From contig NZ_BRPL01000002.1 of the NCBI RefSeq assembly GCF_027923585.1, positions 868,001-932,000 of the forward strand: a DNA stretch of 64,000 nt. Reading direction: 5' to 3'. This DNA is from Philodulcilactobacillus myokonensis. Its GTDB lineage: Bacteria; Bacillota; Bacilli; Lactobacillales; Lactobacillaceae. The position numbers and the translations under genes are program-made. Numbering within the stretch: the stretch's first letter is position 1; the number at the start of each line of letters is the position of its first letter. This document shows positions 38,194 through 50,502 of this stretch, in pieces. The notes below the pieces were generated by a model. That model saw nothing but the letters and a program-made list of their open reading frames with translations. It ran no database searches and was not told the DNA's origin.

Positions 38194-38550
38194 TTAACGA
38201 TCTTCACGTTTTAATTTATTAATTAATCGGTCAATGTTATCTCCATACTGAATTGATTTATCACGTTTAAATTGAATTGTAGGTGTTTTATAAATACTTA
38301 ACCTAGAACCCAATTCGCCTCTGATTAATCCAGTTGCTTTATCCAATCCCTGTTGGGTAATCTTTTGGCTGTGTTGATCATCTTCTAAAATACTGTAATA
38401 AATCGTAGCATTTTGAAGATCACCAGTAACATCAACACCAGTAATTGTTACGCCCTTAGTTCTTGGATCTCTAATTCTTTTCAAAAGAATGTCATCGACT
38501 TCACGTTGAATTTCTTGTTCTAATCTTCCGACTCTGTAATGTTTAGCCAT
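38194..38550 (-). CDS. rbfA: 30S ribosome-binding factor RbfA
   Basis: KH-like assembly factor for the 30S subunit, needed for 16S rRNA processing and cold adaptation. 118 residues; family features are YRVGRLEQEIQREVDDILL at the N-terminus and the IYKTPTIQFKRDKSIQYGDNID segment near the C-terminus. ATG follows GGAGGG, 17 bases after infB. Confidence 0.97.
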   Translation of the reverse strand: MAKHYRVGRLEQEIQREVDDILLKRIRDPRTKGVTITGVDVTGDLQNATIYYSILEDDQHSQKITQQGLDKATGLIRGELGSRLSIYKTPTIQFKRDKSIQYGDNIDRLINKLKREDR

Positions 38551-38567
38551 TTAAATCCCTCCATTCT

Positions 38568-40739
38568 TTATTTTACGGGAACGGCCTTCATAACATATGC
38601 CTCGATTACATCGCCAACTTTAATATCATTATAATCTTGAATTGTAAGACCTAATTCATAACCCTGTTTAACTTCATTGACGTCATCTTTATAACGCTTC
38701 AAACTAGCTAATTCACCATCATAAATAATTTTATTATCACGAATTAAATGAATTTTGCTATCACTCTTAATATAACCATTGGTTACCATTCCACCGGCGA
38801 TGGTACCAACTTTAGAAGCCTTGTAAAGTTGTCTTACTTCGACATCACCAGTAATTTCAGGTTTGTAAACTGGTGCTAATTTACCCTTCATTGCTGATTT
38901 TACTTCATTAATTGCATCGTAAATAATTCGATGGAGTCGAATATCAACGTTACTATTTTTAGCTTGTGATCTAGCACTTGGTGTTGGAGTGACATTAAAT
39001 CCAATGATAATGGCATGACTGGCTTCTGCCAATGCAACATCACTTTCGCTAATTGCGCCAACTGCACTATGAATAATGTTTACCTTAACACCCTTAACTT
39101 CAATTTTCTTTAAACTCGATGCCAAAGCTTCAACAGAACCTTGAACATCAGCTTTAATAATAATGTCGACCTCTTTCTTTTCACTTTCTTTAAGTGAGTC
39201 AAAGAGATTATCTAAGGTAACTGTATTAGTCTTCTTACGTTCTTCCATCTGTGATTCTTCAGCACGTTTTTCACCAACGGATCGAGCAGATTTTTCATCA
39301 TCAAAGACAACGAATCGATCACCGGCTTCAGGAACATCATTCAATCCAGTGATTTCTACTGGTGTTGATGGCTTAGCAGTTTTAACTGCGTGTCTAAATT
39401 CATCATGCATTGTTCTAACACGCCCATAGGTATCGCCAACAACAATAGGATCACCAACGTGCATGGTTCCTTGTTGAATTAAAACAGTTGCAACTGGACC
39501 TTGTCCACGGTCTAATCGAGCTTCAATCACTGAACCAGCAGCGTGTTGCTTTGGATTAGCCTTTAATTCCATTACTTCTGCTTGGAGAATAACCATGTCC
39601 AATAGTTTATCAACATTGGTACCAACTTTAGCAGAAATATTGACAAACATGGTGTTACCACCCCAGTCTTCTGGAATTAATCCGTACTGGGTTAATTGCT
39701 GTGCAACGTGTTGAGGATTAGCCCCTTCTTTATCAATTTTATTAATTGCAACGACAATTGGTGTTTTAGCTGCCTTAGCATGATCAATTGCTTCAACTGT
39801 TTGTGGCATTACACCATCATCAGCAGCAACAACTAAGATTGTAATATCAGTAATATCAGCACCACGGGCACGCATTTCTGTAAATGCAGCATGACCAGGT
39901 GTATCCAAGAAAGTAATCATTTTACCATTATGTTTTAATTGATATGCACCAATGGCTTGAGTGATTCCACCTGCTTCACCAGAAGTAATATGAGAATGTC
40001 TAAGATGATCAAGTAAGGTTGTTTTACCATGATCAACATGTCCCATAATGGTTACAACCGGTGCTCTTGGTTCTTCATACTTGGTATTTTTTTCTTCTTT
40101 TTGGAAAATCTTATCAATATCAGATAAGTCTTCATGCTTCTTTTCTTTTGCATTAATATTGTAAGAAGCAGCTAACAATTCAATTGTATCCTTATCTAAA
40201 GACTTATTTTGATTAGCCATAATTCCAAGCATAAATAACTTCTTAACTAATTCTGACGGAGAACGGTGAAGAATTTTACCTAGATCTTGACAGTTCATCC
40301 CAACTTCATAAACCAAAGTTTTTGGTAATGGACGTTCTTTTCTTCTAGTCGTTTGTTTGTGGTTATGACTTGGCTTAATCCTTTGATTAGTAGCATATTT
40401 GTTAAAACGACGACGTCTTTTCTTGCCATATCTTCTGTTATTACCATTTCCATGGTTATGATGATTATTTCGTTTTAAGCTACCACCAAAACGACCGCCA
40501 TTATTATTGTTTCGATTGTTATTATTTTCAGAATTCTTATGATGATTGTTTGAAGACTGGTGGGTAGCATTGTTATGAGACTTCGGTTTTAATACATTTC
40601 TCAGTTTATTTTCTTCTTGTTGACTAAGTGTTGACATATGGTTTTTTACATGAAGCCCATTTTGATTAGCTGTATCTACTAATTTCTTGTTAGTGATATG
40701 CAGTTCTTTTGCTAATTCATAAATACGTTTTTTACCCAT
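38568..40739 (-). CDS. infB: Translation initiation factor IF-2
   Basis: IF-2 places initiator fMet-tRNA on the 30S subunit. 723 residues: IF2-N domain, a linker of about 85 residues rich in Asn, His, Arg and Gly (residues 56-140), then the GTPase with [17 protein letters not shown] and NKIDKE, and two C-terminal domains. The linker is low complexity and would be poorly conserved. Start ATG follows AAAGGATGG. It is the fifth gene of the rimP-nusA-ylxR-ylxQ-infB-rbfA operon. Confidence 0.98.
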   Translation of the reverse strand: MGKKRIYELAKELHITNKKLVDTANQNGLHVKNHMSTLSQQEENKLRNVLKPKSHNNATHQSSNNHHKNSENNNNRNNNNGGRFGGSLKRNNHHNHGNGNNRRYGKKRRRRFNKYATNQRIKPSHNHKQTTRRKERPLPKTLVYEVGMNCQDLGKILHRSPSELVKKLFMLGIMANQNKSLDKDTIELLAASYNINAKEKKHEDLSDIDKIFQKEEKNTKYEEPRAPVVTIMGHVDHGKTTLLDHLRHSHITSGEAGGITQAIGAYQLKHNGKMITFLDTPGHAAFTEMRARGADITDITILVVAADDGVMPQTVEAIDHAKAAKTPIVVAINKIDKEGANPQHVAQQLTQYGLIPEDWGGNTMFVNISAKVGTNVDKLLDMVILQAEVMELKANPKQHAAGSVIEARLDRGQGPVATVLIQQGTMHVGDPIVVGDTYGRVRTMHDEFRHAVKTAKPSTPVEITGLNDVPEAGDRFVVFDDEKSARSVGEKRAEESQMEERKKTNTVTLDNLFDSLKESEKKEVDIIIKADVQGSVEALASSLKKIEVKGVKVNIIHSAVGAISESDVALAEASHAIIIGFNVTPTPSARSQAKNSNVDIRLHRIIYDAINEVKSAMKGKLAPVYKPEITGDVEVRQLYKASKVGTIAGGMVTNGYIKSDSKIHLIRDNKIIYDGELASLKRYKDDVNEVKQGYELGLTIQDYNDIKVGDVIEAYVMKAVPVK

Positions 40740-40765
40740 ATCATCACCATCCTTTGTTTATTAAA

Positions 40766-41077
40766 TTAATCCATGTTCATCACCATCTTGTTCAAATGTT
40801 TGGCAAAGCCATCATTATTAATTCCAATAATGGTTCTAGACATCCCAATTGCTTTGCTAATTTCTTCCCGATTAAAACGATCATAAAAGGGAATTTGGTG
40901 TGATTTGGATTTATCGTGAAACTTTTTACTTGTTGATTGACCACTATCTTTAGCAATTACTAAAAATCGGATTTGCTGATTTTTAATTGCAGAAAGAACA
41001 TTATCTTCTCCAATAATAATGTTACCAGATTGTCTAGCAATTCCCAAAAGATTAAGAAACTTTTTTTTATTTGTCAT
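40766..41077 (-). CDS. ylxQ: L7Ae-family RNA-binding protein YlxQ
   Basis: Small ribosomal L7Ae/L30e/S12e-family protein, a probable kink-turn RNA binder. Core features: FLNLLGIARQSGNIIIGEDNVL and RFLVIAKDSGQSTSKKF. Possible earlier starts (to 41122) extend back into ylxR; ATG 41075-41077, overlapping ylxR by 11 bases, is chosen and gives about 103 residues. It lies between ylxR and infB as in all relatives. Confidence 0.92.
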   Translation of the reverse strand: MTNKKKFLNLLGIARQSGNIIIGEDNVLSAIKNQQIRFLVIAKDSGQSTSKKFHDKSKSHQIPFYDRFNREEISKAIGMSRTIIGINNDGFAKHLNKMVMNMD

Positions 41078-41366
41078 TTTGGAATAATTGCTTTCTTGCT
41101 TGTTCATGTTCGGCATAATCAATTAATTGATCATAAAAATGATTATCTAATTTAACACCAAAACTTTTATCAAAAATTTTAGTTGCTTTTGCTTTTTTAG
41201 CAACATCAGCATTCATTGTAATATATGCTCCACGACCAGATTTTTTACCAGTCTTATCGATCGATACATTATTATTTTTATCTCGGACAATTCGAATTAA
41301 TTCTTTTTTGGGTGCTGATTCACCGGTAACAATATCTTTTCTCATTGGAATTTTACGACGTCTCAT
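41067..41366 (-). CDS. ylxR: YlxR family RNA-binding protein (DUF448)
   Basis: YlxR (DUF448) is a small basic protein that binds nucleic acid; in Bacillus it regulates expression. The family signature is RKDIVTGESAPKKELIRIVR followed by KKSGRGAYITMNADVAKKA. A GTG at 41378 lies within the Shine-Dalgarno; ATG at 41364-41366 behind AGAAGGTGG is used, giving 99 residues with start MRRRKIPMRK. In the nusA operon. Confidence 0.93.
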   Translation of the reverse strand: MRRRKIPMRKDIVTGESAPKKELIRIVRDKNNNVSIDKTGKKSGRGAYITMNADVAKKAKATKIFDKSFGVKLDNHFYDQLIDYAEHEQARKQLFQNDK

Positions 41367-41391
41367 TTTAAATGCCACCTTCTAAAATCAA

Positions 41392-42525
41392 TTATTTTTC
41401 ATCTGGTTTAGTTTGAGATGATTCATCATTTTGATCTTTATCAGATTCTTTATCATCTGAAGATTCGTTATTGTTGGTATTATCAGAAGATTTCATTTCA
41501 GATTCAGATTTAATATCAATTTTATAATCAGTTAACTTGGCAGCCAATCGTGCATTTTGCCCGCGTTTCCCAATTGCCAATGATAATTGATCATCAGGAA
41601 CAACAACGGTACAAGCTTGTTCATTGTCAGGATCAAAAATAACATCCAATACTTCGGCTGGGTTTAAAGCATTGGCAATAAATTCAGCTTTATTGTCCGT
41701 CCATTGAACAATATCCATATTTTCGCCATCCAATTGATTAACAATTGACTGAACACGTTCACCACGAGGACCAACCGTCGTTCCAACAGGATCAATTCCA
41801 TCAACAGTAGATCTAACAGCAACTTTTGCTCGGTCGCCAGCTTCCCTAGCGATCGATAAAATTTCAACAGTGCCGTCATAAATTTCTGGAACTTCCTGTT
41901 CAAATAGTCGTTTTAATAAACCAGGAGCAGTTCGACTAACAAAAACTTGTGGACCTTTAGAAGCATCTTCAACCCTTGTAACGTAAACCTTAATTTTATC
42001 CTGCGGACGATAAACTTCATTTGGCATTTGACCACGCTTAGGCATTACTGCTTCAACTTTACCTAAATTAATGTAAACAAAGCGGTTATCTTCACGTTCA
42101 ACTTCACCAGTAATTAATTCGTCTTGGTACTTACTATATTGGTCATATACACCTTGTCTTTCGGCTTCCCTGATTCTTTGCATCACAACCTGTTTAGCTG
42201 TTTGGGCTGCAATTCGGCCGAAGTTCTTTGGGGTAACTTCAAATTTAATTTCATCCCCAACTTCATAACCTTTATTAATTTGTAAAGCATCATCTAGGCT
42301 ATATTCCAACCTAGAATCAGCAACTTGATCAACTATCTTTTTAACAGCATAAACATGAATTGCTCCATGCTTTTGATCAAATTCAACGTCAACATTCTGG
42401 GCTTGATTGTAATTTCTTTTGTAAGCTGAGGTTAAAGCAGCTTCCAATGCTGAAATAATGGTTTCTTTTTTGATTCCTTTTTCTTTTTCTAAGGCATCAA
42501 AAGCCCCTACTAATTCTTTACTCAT
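41392..42525 (-). CDS. nusA: Transcription termination/antitermination protein NusA
   Basis: RNA polymerase-associated factor controlling pausing, termination and antitermination. 377 residues: N-terminal polymerase-binding domain, S1 domain (ITGEVEREDNRFVYINLG), and two KH domains (GPRGERVQSIVNQLDGE and AIGKRGQNARLAAKLTDYKIDIKSE). A Ser/Asp/Asn-rich acidic tail of about 35 residues follows the KH domains. ATG follows AAAGGAG. Second gene of the operon. Confidence 0.97.
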   Translation of the reverse strand: MSKELVGAFDALEKEKGIKKETIISALEAALTSAYKRNYNQAQNVDVEFDQKHGAIHVYAVKKIVDQVADSRLEYSLDDALQINKGYEVGDEIKFEVTPKNFGRIAAQTAKQVVMQRIREAERQGVYDQYSKYQDELITGEVEREDNRFVYINLGKVEAVMPKRGQMPNEVYRPQDKIKVYVTRVEDASKGPQVFVSRTAPGLLKRLFEQEVPEIYDGTVEILSIAREAGDRAKVAVRSTVDGIDPVGTTVGPRGERVQSIVNQLDGENMDIVQWTDNKAEFIANALNPAEVLDVIFDPDNEQACTVVVPDDQLSLAIGKRGQNARLAAKLTDYKIDIKSESEMKSSDNTNNNESSDDKESDKDQNDESSQTKPDEK

Positions 42526-42539
42526 AAGAATCTCCTTTT

Positions 42540-43013
42540 TTAGAACTTAATTGCCAATCTAGCTTTAGCAATTGCTTTAATTGGAATGGTAATATTTCTG
42601 AATTGTCCTTTATGATTGTATTCTAATACGATATTTTCATGATCCATTTTTTTAAATGTTCCTTCGTACACTTTTTGCTTTTTGACATTATAGTATAAAG
42701 AAACATGGATATATTCATTGATTGCCTGTTTTAATTCGGCTATATTTCTTAATGGACGTTCAGCACCAGGTGACGATACATCTAAATAATAAGCCTGTGG
42801 AATTGGATCTGGATCCATTTCGTCTAATTTTTGTCCTAATTCATCACTAATCAAAGCACAATCATTGATTGTAATTCCGCCTGGTTTATCAATGTATACC
42901 CTCAAATACCATTTTTGACTTTCCTTAACGAAATTAACGTCAAATAAATTAAAGTGATGCTGTTTTAAAATTGGATTAAGAACATCGGTAACAGTATCTA
43001 CGACCTTACTCAA
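42540..43013 (-). CDS. rimP: Ribosome maturation factor RimP
   Basis: RimP acts in 30S assembly, particularly the 3' domain. 157 residues: SPGAERPLRN in the N-terminal domain near residue 110 and YLRVYIDKPGGITINDC. The start is TTG at 43011-43013 behind GGGGGCG. First gene of the operon; its leader starts from a clear promoter (43096-43124) and contains a terminator-like hairpin (43037-43066). Confidence 0.96.
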   Translation of the reverse strand: MSKVVDTVTDVLNPILKQHHFNLFDVNFVKESQKWYLRVYIDKPGGITINDCALISDELGQKLDEMDPDPIPQAYYLDVSSPGAERPLRNIAELKQAINEYIHVSLYYNVKKQKVYEGTFKKMDHENIVLEYNHKGQFRNITIPIKAIAKARLAIKF

Positions 43014-43036
43014 TTAAACGCCCCCTTAAAAAGTCT

Positions 43037-43066
43037 AATAAAAAGAGTGAGCATCCCTGCTCACTC
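43037..43066 (-). terminator. Terminator-like hairpin in the rimP leader (polC terminator or attenuator)
   Basis: GAGTGAGC / GCTCACTC, 8-bp stem with a 6-base loop and TTTTTATT following on the minus strand. It lies after the polC stop but also about 25 bases after the predicted start of the rimP-nusA transcript, so it is in the 5' leader of that operon. Confidence 0.9.
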
Positions 43067-43095
43067 ATTTCATACGAGTTATCAATACAAAACAT

Positions 43096-43124
43096 ATATT
43101 ATCATAATAATCGTAAAAACTCAA
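43096..43124 (-). promoter_or_regulatory. Sigma-A promoter of rimP-nusA-infB operon
   Basis: TTGAGT (43119-43124) and TAATAT (43096-43101) with a 17-base spacer on the minus strand, between polC and the leader hairpin. Confidence 0.75.
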
Positions 43125-43152
43125 ATTTCATAGTAGTTTAAGATGCATTTAG

Positions 43153-46100
43153 TTACATATCAAATAAACTAAGTTGATTTTTATCGGGCATTCCCTTCAA
43201 AGTGCCATTTTCGGTCATAAATTGAATTAGTTTTTTAGAAACTTTGCCACGTTTAGATAAATCTTCTTTTGATATAAATGGTTTATCGGCACGGGCAGCA
43301 ACAATTTGCTTTGCAACGTTAGAACCTAATCCAGGTGCCGAATTAAATGGTGCAATTAACTTATTACCATCAATGATCCACTGGGATGCATCTGAACGCT
43401 TTAAGTCAATCATTTCAAAATCAAACCCACGTTCCTGCATTTCATTTGCTAACTCTAAGACGGTCAATAAATTCTTATCCTTAACGGATGCATCACTACC
43501 CTCAGCATTAATTTCCTTAATCCGTTTTTTAACGGCTTCTTTACCATTACACATTGCAACAATATCAAATTCATCAGCACGAATTGAAAAGTATGCCGCA
43601 TAGTAAATTAATGGGAAGTAAACCTTAAAGTAAGCAATTCTCAATGCCATTAGAACATAAGCTGCCGCATGGGCACGTGGAAACATGTATTGAATCTTTA
43701 AGCAAGATTTAATATACCAATCTGGAACATTAGCATCTTTTAATTCTTTCATGAAATTATCCGCAATGCCACGACCATGCCGGACTGATTCCATCACTTG
43801 AAATGAAGTTTCAGATTTAACCCCCCATTGAATCAAATCAGTCATAATATTATCACGACATCCAATTACATGTGCAATATCAACGATGCCCTTTTTAATT
43901 AATTCTTCAGCATTGTCTAACCACACTCCGGTTCCATGCGATAAACCGGATATTTGAAGCAACTCAGAAAATTTCTTAGGATGGGTTTCTTCTAACATCC
44001 CACGAACAAACCTAGTCCCAAATTCAGGAACACCTAGGGTTCCGGTTTTTGAAAAAATCTGTTTAGAATTAACACCCAAAACTTCAGGTCCAGAGAATAT
44101 TTTCATAACTTCAGGATCATCAACAGGAATTGACTTAGGTTCGATTCCAGATAAATCTTGTAATTTTCTAATCATCGTTGGATCATCATGCCCCAAGATA
44201 TCCATTTTTAGCATATTATCATGAATCGAATGGAAATCAAAATGGGTAGTTTTCCAATTAGTGTTAGAATCATTGGCTGGATATTGGATTGGCGTAAAAT
44301 CAAAAATATCCATGTTATTAGGAACAATAATAATTCCGGCGGGATGTTGGCCAGTTGTTCGCTTAACACCTGTATCACCCTTAGCTAATCGGTCAGTTTC
44401 AGCATTCCTTAGTTCCTGATTAGTATCACGTTCATAAGCTTTAGTATAACCATAAGCCGTTTTATCAGCAACGGTTCCAATCGTTCCGGCACGATAAACA
44501 TTTTTTTCACCGAACAAAACCTTCATGTAATTATGAGCAATGGGTTGATAATCACCAGAGAAATTTAAATCAATATCTGGAACTTTATCTCCTTTGAATC
44601 CTAAGAAAGTTTGAAATGGAATATTATGTCCATCACCAATCATCATTGTTCCACATTTAGGACATTTCTTATGGGGTAAATCAAATCCTGAACTATATTC
44701 ACCCTTTGTAAAGAAATGCGAATACTGACATTTTGGACAACGATAGTGCGGTGGAAGTGGATTAACTTCAGTAATCCCGGCCATTGTAGCAACCAAACTT
44801 GAACCAACCGATCCACGTGATCCTACTAAATAACCGTCTTTATTACTTTTAGAAACAAGACGTTGTGCAATTAAGTAAATTACTGAGAAACCGTTCCGAA
44901 TAATACTATCCAATTCTAAATCTAAACGATCCTTCACAAGTTTAGGAAGTGGATTGCCATAATAGTTATGGGCAGTGTCAATGGTTCTCTTTTTAATTTC
45001 TTCTTCAGCGCCATCCATGTGAGGAGTATATAAATGATCCTTTACTGGATGGATATCACCAATTTCATTTGCAATTTTTTGTGAATTATCAACAACTATT
45101 TTTTGAGCGGTTGCTGAACCTAAGTAACTAAAATCATCAAGCATTTCATTTGTCGTTCTAAAAGGAACCTTAGGCAATGTTTCACGATTTAGACGATTAG
45201 CACCACCTTGAGAATGAATCAAAATTTTTCTATAAATATAATCATGGGGATCTAAATAATGTGCATCCCCAGTTGCAACTACAGGTTTATGAAGTTCTTT
45301 GCCCAATTTAATCATTTTTTTAATAATATCATGAAGATGATCAAGATCATGAATCAAATGTGATTCAATTAACGGTGCATAATTAGCTTGTGGCTGAACT
45401 TCCAAATAATCATAAAATTTAGCACGCCGTTTAGCTTCCGAATACCCCTTTTGCATCATTGCAATGAATACTTCTCCAGAATGACAAGCTGAACCAACAA
45501 TGATACCCTTACGGTATTTAGTAAGTTGACTGCGTGGAATCCTTGGAACCCGGTAAAAGTAATTAATATGGGCTAAAGAAACTAGTTTAAACATGTTCTT
45601 CAAACCCTTTTGCGTTTTAGCAAGCAAGATAGCATGGAAAGGACGGGCATGCTTATATGCATTATTATCGGTCATATGATCATTTAACTGATTCAAAGTT
45701 TTAATTCCATATCGTTTTTCGGCATCTTTAATGAAAATATAATTCAAGCGTCCCGTACTTGTTGCATCAGATATTGCACGGTGATGATGAGTTAAAGTAA
45801 CATGAAACTTTTTAGTTAAAGTATTTAAACGATAATTTCCAAAATGGGGGTACAAAAATCTAGCTAAGGTCAATGTATCAATAATGGGATTCTTAACTTC
45901 TGGCATTCCATGACGTTTATAACCATGATTCATAAATCCAATATCAAAGGTAACATTATGTCCAACAATGACATCATCACCACAGAATTTTCTAAATTCT
46001 TTAAAAACTTCTTCTTCAGATTTAGAACCTTTAACCATTTCATTAGTAATTGATGTCAATTTAGTAGTTTGTTCTGCTAATGGGAAGCCCGGATCAATAA

Positions 46101-47472
46101 ATTCTTCAAATTGATCCAAAATATCATTATGATGCATTTTAACGGCAGATAGTTCAATTACCCGATCATAAATACCGGACAATCCAGTTGTTTCAGTATC
46201 AAAAACAACGTAAGTGGCATCTTTTAATCCTCTGTGATCAGTATTATAAGTAATTGGAATCCCATCATCAACAACGTTAGCTTCAACACCATAAATCATT
46301 TTAATATGATTTTTTTGGCTAGCTTTAAAAGCAGCAGGAAATCCTTGAACAGCAGCATGATCAGTAATTGCAATCGCTGGATGTCCCCATTCTTTCGCAC
46401 GTTTTACGAAATCACTAATATCATTGGTTGCATCCATCTGACTCATATTGGTATGCAAATGTAATTCAACCCGTTTTTTATTAGCGGTATCCTGCCTGCC
46501 TTTATGATGGAATGGGTTAATATCATAAGCATTCAAAGTTAATTCATGGGTATAATTATCCTCTCGAACACTTCCACGAATTTTAACCCAGCTGCCCTCT
46601 TCGATACTACTAAATTGTGCCTCGTCATCTTCATTTCTAGAAAACTTTTTAACTTCGATTGAAGAAGTATAGTCAGTAATTTCTAAAATAAGTAATTGAC
46701 GTCCGGAACGAAGTGAACGAATTTCCTTATTAAAAATATAACCATTAACAACCACCGAACGCTCTTCTTGAAGAATATCCTTCATATGAACAATATTTTG
46801 ATCAGTACTAATCTGTTTCCCAATCATTAAGGGACCATGATGTTCCTTAGCATTTTTAGCTCGTTTAGCTTCCGCACTCTTAATTGCATCGGTTGCTTTT
46901 TTAGCTAATTTTGCATCACGCTGTTCATGAGCAGCTTTAAATTCTTTGATTTTTGCTTGTGATTGATTTTCATCAACAAATGTATGAATCATAAATTTTG
47001 GAAAACCCAAACTTTGATATTGTTCTTCAATTGGGCCAAGTGCTTTATGGGTTAAAAAGTCTTTTACAATTTCATTTTTGGCTAAGAAATTAACCCGACC
47101 ATCACTTAATTTAGGAATTCCATCACATAATTCTTGAATTAATGAAGGTGACAGCGAGGTTGAATTGTGCTTTAAAATCCAATGCCAATAATCACCGAGT
47201 AATCGATTATTCATTTTAGGATCATCAACTTGAATTTTTATTTTTATTTTTGCAATTTGATCAAATGCTGTCTCCATTCGATGATAAAAATCTGAAAAAG
47301 CATCAAAGGGCATAATTTGATTTAATTGAAGATCAAATTGCCAAATTTTAGACTTTTCGTGAATTTCTAACCTATTGATTTTAGCATCCTTAAAATAATC
47401 CTCATCAGCTTTATTTTTCAATTGCAATTGTTCCAATAATTTTTGAAACAACTCATGCTGATTTAAACTCAC
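43153..47472 (-). CDS. polC: DNA polymerase III PolC-type alpha subunit
   Basis: Replicative polymerase of low-GC Gram-positives, about 1439 residues. Order seen: N-terminal domains, OB fold, first part of the PHP domain ([13 protein letters not shown]), inserted 3'-5' exonuclease of DEDDh type ([37 protein letters not shown]), second PHP part, then the zinc-binding ([10 protein letters not shown] and [10 protein letters not shown]) and polymerase regions ([26 protein letters not shown]). The open frame starts at a TTG at 47490, but GTG at 47472 follows AGGAGG and is used. It lies downstream of proS. Confidence 0.97.
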   Translation of the reverse strand: MSLNQHELFQKLLEQLQLKNKADEDYFKDAKINRLEIHEKSKIWQFDLQLNQIMPFDAFSDFYHRMETAFDQIAKIKIKIQVDDPKMNNRLLGDYWHWILKHNSTSLSPSLIQELCDGIPKLSDGRVNFLAKNEIVKDFLTHKALGPIEEQYQSLGFPKFMIHTFVDENQSQAKIKEFKAAHEQRDAKLAKKATDAIKSAEAKRAKNAKEHHGPLMIGKQISTDQNIVHMKDILQEERSVVVNGYIFNKEIRSLRSGRQLLILEITDYTSSIEVKKFSRNEDDEAQFSSIEEGSWVKIRGSVREDNYTHELTLNAYDINPFHHKGRQDTANKKRVELHLHTNMSQMDATNDISDFVKRAKEWGHPAIAITDHAAVQGFPAAFKASQKNHIKMIYGVEANVVDDGIPITYNTDHRGLKDATYVVFDTETTGLSGIYDRVIELSAVKMHHNDILDQFEEFIDPGFPLAEQTTKLTSITNEMVKGSKSEEEVFKEFRKFCGDDVIVGHNVTFDIGFMNHGYKRHGMPEVKNPIIDTLTLARFLYPHFGNYRLNTLTKKFHVTLTHHHRAISDATSTGRLNYIFIKDAEKRYGIKTLNQLNDHMTDNNAYKHARPFHAILLAKTQKGLKNMFKLVSLAHINYFYRVPRIPRSQLTKYRKGIIVGSACHSGEVFIAMMQKGYSEAKRRAKFYDYLEVQPQANYAPLIESHLIHDLDHLHDIIKKMIKLGKELHKPVVATGDAHYLDPHDYIYRKILIHSQGGANRLNRETLPKVPFRTTNEMLDDFSYLGSATAQKIVVDNSQKIANEIGDIHPVKDHLYTPHMDGAEEEIKKRTIDTAHNYYGNPLPKLVKDRLDLELDSIIRNGFSVIYLIAQRLVSKSNKDGYLVGSRGSVGSSLVATMAGITEVNPLPPHYRCPKCQYSHFFTKGEYSSGFDLPHKKCPKCGTMMIGDGHNIPFQTFLGFKGDKVPDIDLNFSGDYQPIAHNYMKVLFGEKNVYRAGTIGTVADKTAYGYTKAYERDTNQELRNAETDRLAKGDTGVKRTTGQHPAGIIIVPNNMDIFDFTPIQYPANDSNTNWKTTHFDFHSIHDNMLKMDILGHDDPTMIRKLQDLSGIEPKSIPVDDPEVMKIFSGPEVLGVNSKQIFSKTGTLGVPEFGTRFVRGMLEETHPKKFSELLQISGLSHGTGVWLDNAEELIKKGIVDIAHVIGCRDNIMTDLIQWGVKSETSFQVMESVRHGRGIADNFMKELKDANVPDWYIKSCLKIQYMFPRAHAAAYVLMALRIAYFKVYFPLIYYAAYFSIRADEFDIVAMCNGKEAVKKRIKEINAEGSDASVKDKNLLTVLELANEMQERGFDFEMIDLKRSDASQWIIDGNKLIAPFNSAPGLGSNVAKQIVAARADKPFISKEDLSKRGKVSKKLIQFMTENGTLKGMPDKNQLSLFDM

Positions 47473-47507
47473 GTTTAATCCTCCTGTCAATCATTAAAAT
47501 ATTTAAT

Positions 47508-49196
47508 TTACTTACTGTTCAATTCATTCAAAAGAATTTTAATGGTATTACTTAATTCGGCTTTCTTTACTTCAATTGTTGAACCAGTCTTTCTAATTTT
47601 AACTTCAACAATTCCATCATCTGCTTTACGACCGACTGTAATTCGAATTGGAATTCCAATCAAATCAGCATCAGCAAATTTAGCTCCGGCCCTTTCTTTA
47701 CGATCATCATACAGAACTTTATAACCGGCATCATTTAGTTCTTGATTGATTTCAGATGCTAATTGTCTCTGGCTATCTTTTTTAACGTTTACTGGAATGA
47801 CATGAACATCAAATGGAGCAATTGAAGTCGGCCAAACCAAACCATTTTGATCGGATTGTTGTTCAGCAATTGCGGATAATAATCGACTGATTCCAATCCC
47901 ATAGCATCCCATTACAATCGGTTTGTTACGACCATTTTGATCTAACACGTTCGTCTTAAAATCCTTAGTATACCTTGTTCCTAATTTAAAGATATGGGCA
48001 ATTTCGATTCCACGGGTGAATTTCAATTTACCCTTATGATCTGGTGACGTTTCGCCTTCTCTTACAACTCTAAAGTCATCATAGTCATTAGGTTTAAAGT
48101 CACGGCCTGGATTAACATTTTGATAGTAATAACCATCAAGATTAGCGCCCGCAGAAGCATTTACCATTTCTTGAACGTTCTGATCAGCAATTACCTTAAC
48201 TGAAGATGATACATCAATGGGTCCAGCATAGTTAGGTGTTGTTCCCATATACTTCTTAACTTCATTATCAGTAGCCTGATCCAAGAAATCAGATTTTAAA
48301 TAGTTCTTTACTTTGACTTCGTTAATTTTATCATCGGCACGAATCAAAACTAAAACTGGTTTCTGATCAGCAATATAAAGAACGCTTTTGATGACATTAT
48401 CTTTAACTTCATTCTGTTCATTTGAAACTGAAATCTTTTTCAACTCACCAGGTTTAGCATGCGATTTAACTGGATGGTATGCACTTTTAGCCATCTCTAA
48501 ATTTGATGCATAGTCACTATTGTCAGAATATACAATTGTATCTTCACCAACAGCAGCCGGTGCAGAAAATTCTTCTGAGTCGGAACCTCCCATTGCACCA
48601 CCGTTTCCAATAATACTTCGGTAATTAAGATTCAAGCGGTCAAAAATCTTAGAATATGCTGATTCCATCTGATCATATATTTTATCCAATCCGTCTTTAT
48701 CAACAGTGAATGAATATGCATCTTTCATCATAAATTCACGGCCACGCAACAAACCATACCTTGGACGATCTTCGTCACGATATTTGGATTGAATTTGATA
48801 AACAACTAGTGGTAATTCTTTATATGAATTAATATTTCCATGAAATAATGATGCAATTGTTTCTTCATGGGTTGGACCTAAAATAAAATCCGTATTATGT
48901 CGATTTTTAAATTTGAATAGTTCCGGACCATAAGTCTGATAACGTCCAGATTGTTTCCATAATTTAGCAGGCAAAATTGTCGGCAATAACATTTCGTTAG
49001 CACCAATTTTATTCATTTCATCCCTAACAATTTGCTCAATGTTAGAGAGGACTCGATAAGCTAGTGGTAAATAAGCATAAACACCAGCCGATATTTGTCT
49101 AATATAACCTGCTCTAAGCATCATTTTATGACTTAGGGCTTCAGCACCCTTTGGCGCTTCCTTAAGCGTTGGTATAAACATTTTTGATTGTCGCAT
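47508..49196 (-). CDS. proS: Prolyl-tRNA synthetase (bacterial type with editing domain)
   Basis: Class II ProRS of 562 residues, with class II motif 2 ([25 protein letters not shown]), the INS editing domain inserted near residues 225-385, motif 3 ([17 protein letters not shown]) and a C-terminal anticodon domain. Length and INS domain are standard for the bacterial form. ATG follows GGGGAGATTTT. It is between rseP and polC. Confidence 0.97.
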   Translation of the reverse strand: MRQSKMFIPTLKEAPKGAEALSHKMMLRAGYIRQISAGVYAYLPLAYRVLSNIEQIVRDEMNKIGANEMLLPTILPAKLWKQSGRYQTYGPELFKFKNRHNTDFILGPTHEETIASLFHGNINSYKELPLVVYQIQSKYRDEDRPRYGLLRGREFMMKDAYSFTVDKDGLDKIYDQMESAYSKIFDRLNLNYRSIIGNGGAMGGSDSEEFSAPAAVGEDTIVYSDNSDYASNLEMAKSAYHPVKSHAKPGELKKISVSNEQNEVKDNVIKSVLYIADQKPVLVLIRADDKINEVKVKNYLKSDFLDQATDNEVKKYMGTTPNYAGPIDVSSSVKVIADQNVQEMVNASAGANLDGYYYQNVNPGRDFKPNDYDDFRVVREGETSPDHKGKLKFTRGIEIAHIFKLGTRYTKDFKTNVLDQNGRNKPIVMGCYGIGISRLLSAIAEQQSDQNGLVWPTSIAPFDVHVIPVNVKKDSQRQLASEINQELNDAGYKVLYDDRKERAGAKFADADLIGIPIRITVGRKADDGIVEVKIRKTGSTIEVKKAELSNTIKILLNELNSK

Positions 49197-49207
49197 AAAA
49201 TCTCCCC

Positions 49208-50482
49208 TTAATGTAAGAAGTACCGTTCAATATCATTCCAAGTAACCAGTACCATCAAAACTAAAATAAAAGCAAAGCCAATAAATGTAATTATCATTTC
49301 AACTTTTTCTGAAAGTGGTTTTCTCCTAATTCCTTCAATTATATTCAACAATATTTTACCACCATCTAATGCAGGAATTGGAACTAAATTAACGATTGCT
49401 AAATTAATTGATAGAAAGCCTAAAAAGTATAATACCCCTGATAATCCTAATTTTGTTGCTTGGGAAGTGGTTGCAAAAATAGCAACCGGTCCCCCAAGGT
49501 CATTCAAACTAAAGTGTCCCATAATCATCCTAAACAAGAAACCAACCAGTAAAACAGTCATTGACCATGTTTGAGTAATCCCAGACATTAATTTAGCAGT
49601 AAAACTATGGTCTAAAACATTTTTAACACCAATAACACCAACCTTTTTACCATTGGCTTTGGTTGAATCCGTCTTTAACGTAACATTTTTTTGACTACCA
49701 TTATGATTGACAGCCAGTTTAATTTTTTGATTAGGATGTTTTTGAATTGCAACTTGTAGCTGATTCCAGTTATCAGTTTTAGTCCCATTGACATTTGTAA
49801 TACGGTCATTTGATTTAATTCCAGCGTTCCTAGCAGCAGAACTTTTCGGTAATGGATTAACCTGATTAGAATTGGTTGAAACCCCACCTTGAACAAACGA
49901 TAAAATCATAAAGGTTATAACTGCCAAAAGAACATTATTAAAAATTCCTGCAAAATTAGTAAGGATCCGCTTCCAAAGTGGAGCTGATTGAAACTGAACA
50001 TCTAACGGTGCAATCTGGACTTCAGTCCCATCAGATTCAACAATGGTGGCATCATGATCAACAGAATATTTTTTAACGGATGACTCGTCACCATTTTGAT
50101 AACCCTTAATCCATAATTCCCTTTCTAAATCAGAATCCGTAACAATTACTGGGATTCCTTGAAACAAGGTCTGCTTTTTACTTAAATTAATTGAACTAAC
50201 CTGATTATGGTTACTAACTTTTAATGTTACAGGCGTTCCCGGTTGAATTTCTTCATCTTCATCATCAGCACTACCGGCCATTCTTACATATCCGCCAATT
50301 GGCAGCATCCGAAGCGTATAAGTAGTTCCGTTAAAACGATGGTAGAAAATTTTAGGTCCCATTCCAATCGAAAATTCCCTGACCATGATTCCCGATTTTT
50401 TAGCCACAATGAAGTGACCAAATTCATGAACGACAACTAAAATACCAAATACAATGATGAAGGTAATAATAGTTATAATCAT
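49208..50482 (-). CDS. rseP: Site-2 membrane metalloprotease RseP
   Basis: Intramembrane zinc protease of 424 residues (RIP family). The zinc motif HEFGH is near residue 19; the second active-site motif [14 protein letters not shown] is near residue 365. A PDZ domain lies between ([21 protein letters not shown]). Four or so hydrophobic segments. Start ATG follows AAGGAGAG. Immediately before proS in the cdsA-rseP-proS-polC cluster. Confidence 0.95.
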   Translation of the reverse strand: MIITIITFIIVFGILVVVHEFGHFIVAKKSGIMVREFSIGMGPKIFYHRFNGTTYTLRMLPIGGYVRMAGSADDEDEEIQPGTPVTLKVSNHNQVSSINLSKKQTLFQGIPVIVTDSDLERELWIKGYQNGDESSVKKYSVDHDATIVESDGTEVQIAPLDVQFQSAPLWKRILTNFAGIFNNVLLAVITFMILSFVQGGVSTNSNQVNPLPKSSAARNAGIKSNDRITNVNGTKTDNWNQLQVAIQKHPNQKIKLAVNHNGSQKNVTLKTDSTKANGKKVGVIGVKNVLDHSFTAKLMSGITQTWSMTVLLVGFLFRMIMGHFSLNDLGGPVAIFATTSQATKLGLSGVLYFLGFLSINLAIVNLVPIPALDGGKILLNIIEGIRRKPLSEKVEMIITFIGFAFILVLMVLVTWNDIERYFLH

Positions 50483-50502
50483 TTATCGATATCTCTCCTT
50501 AA

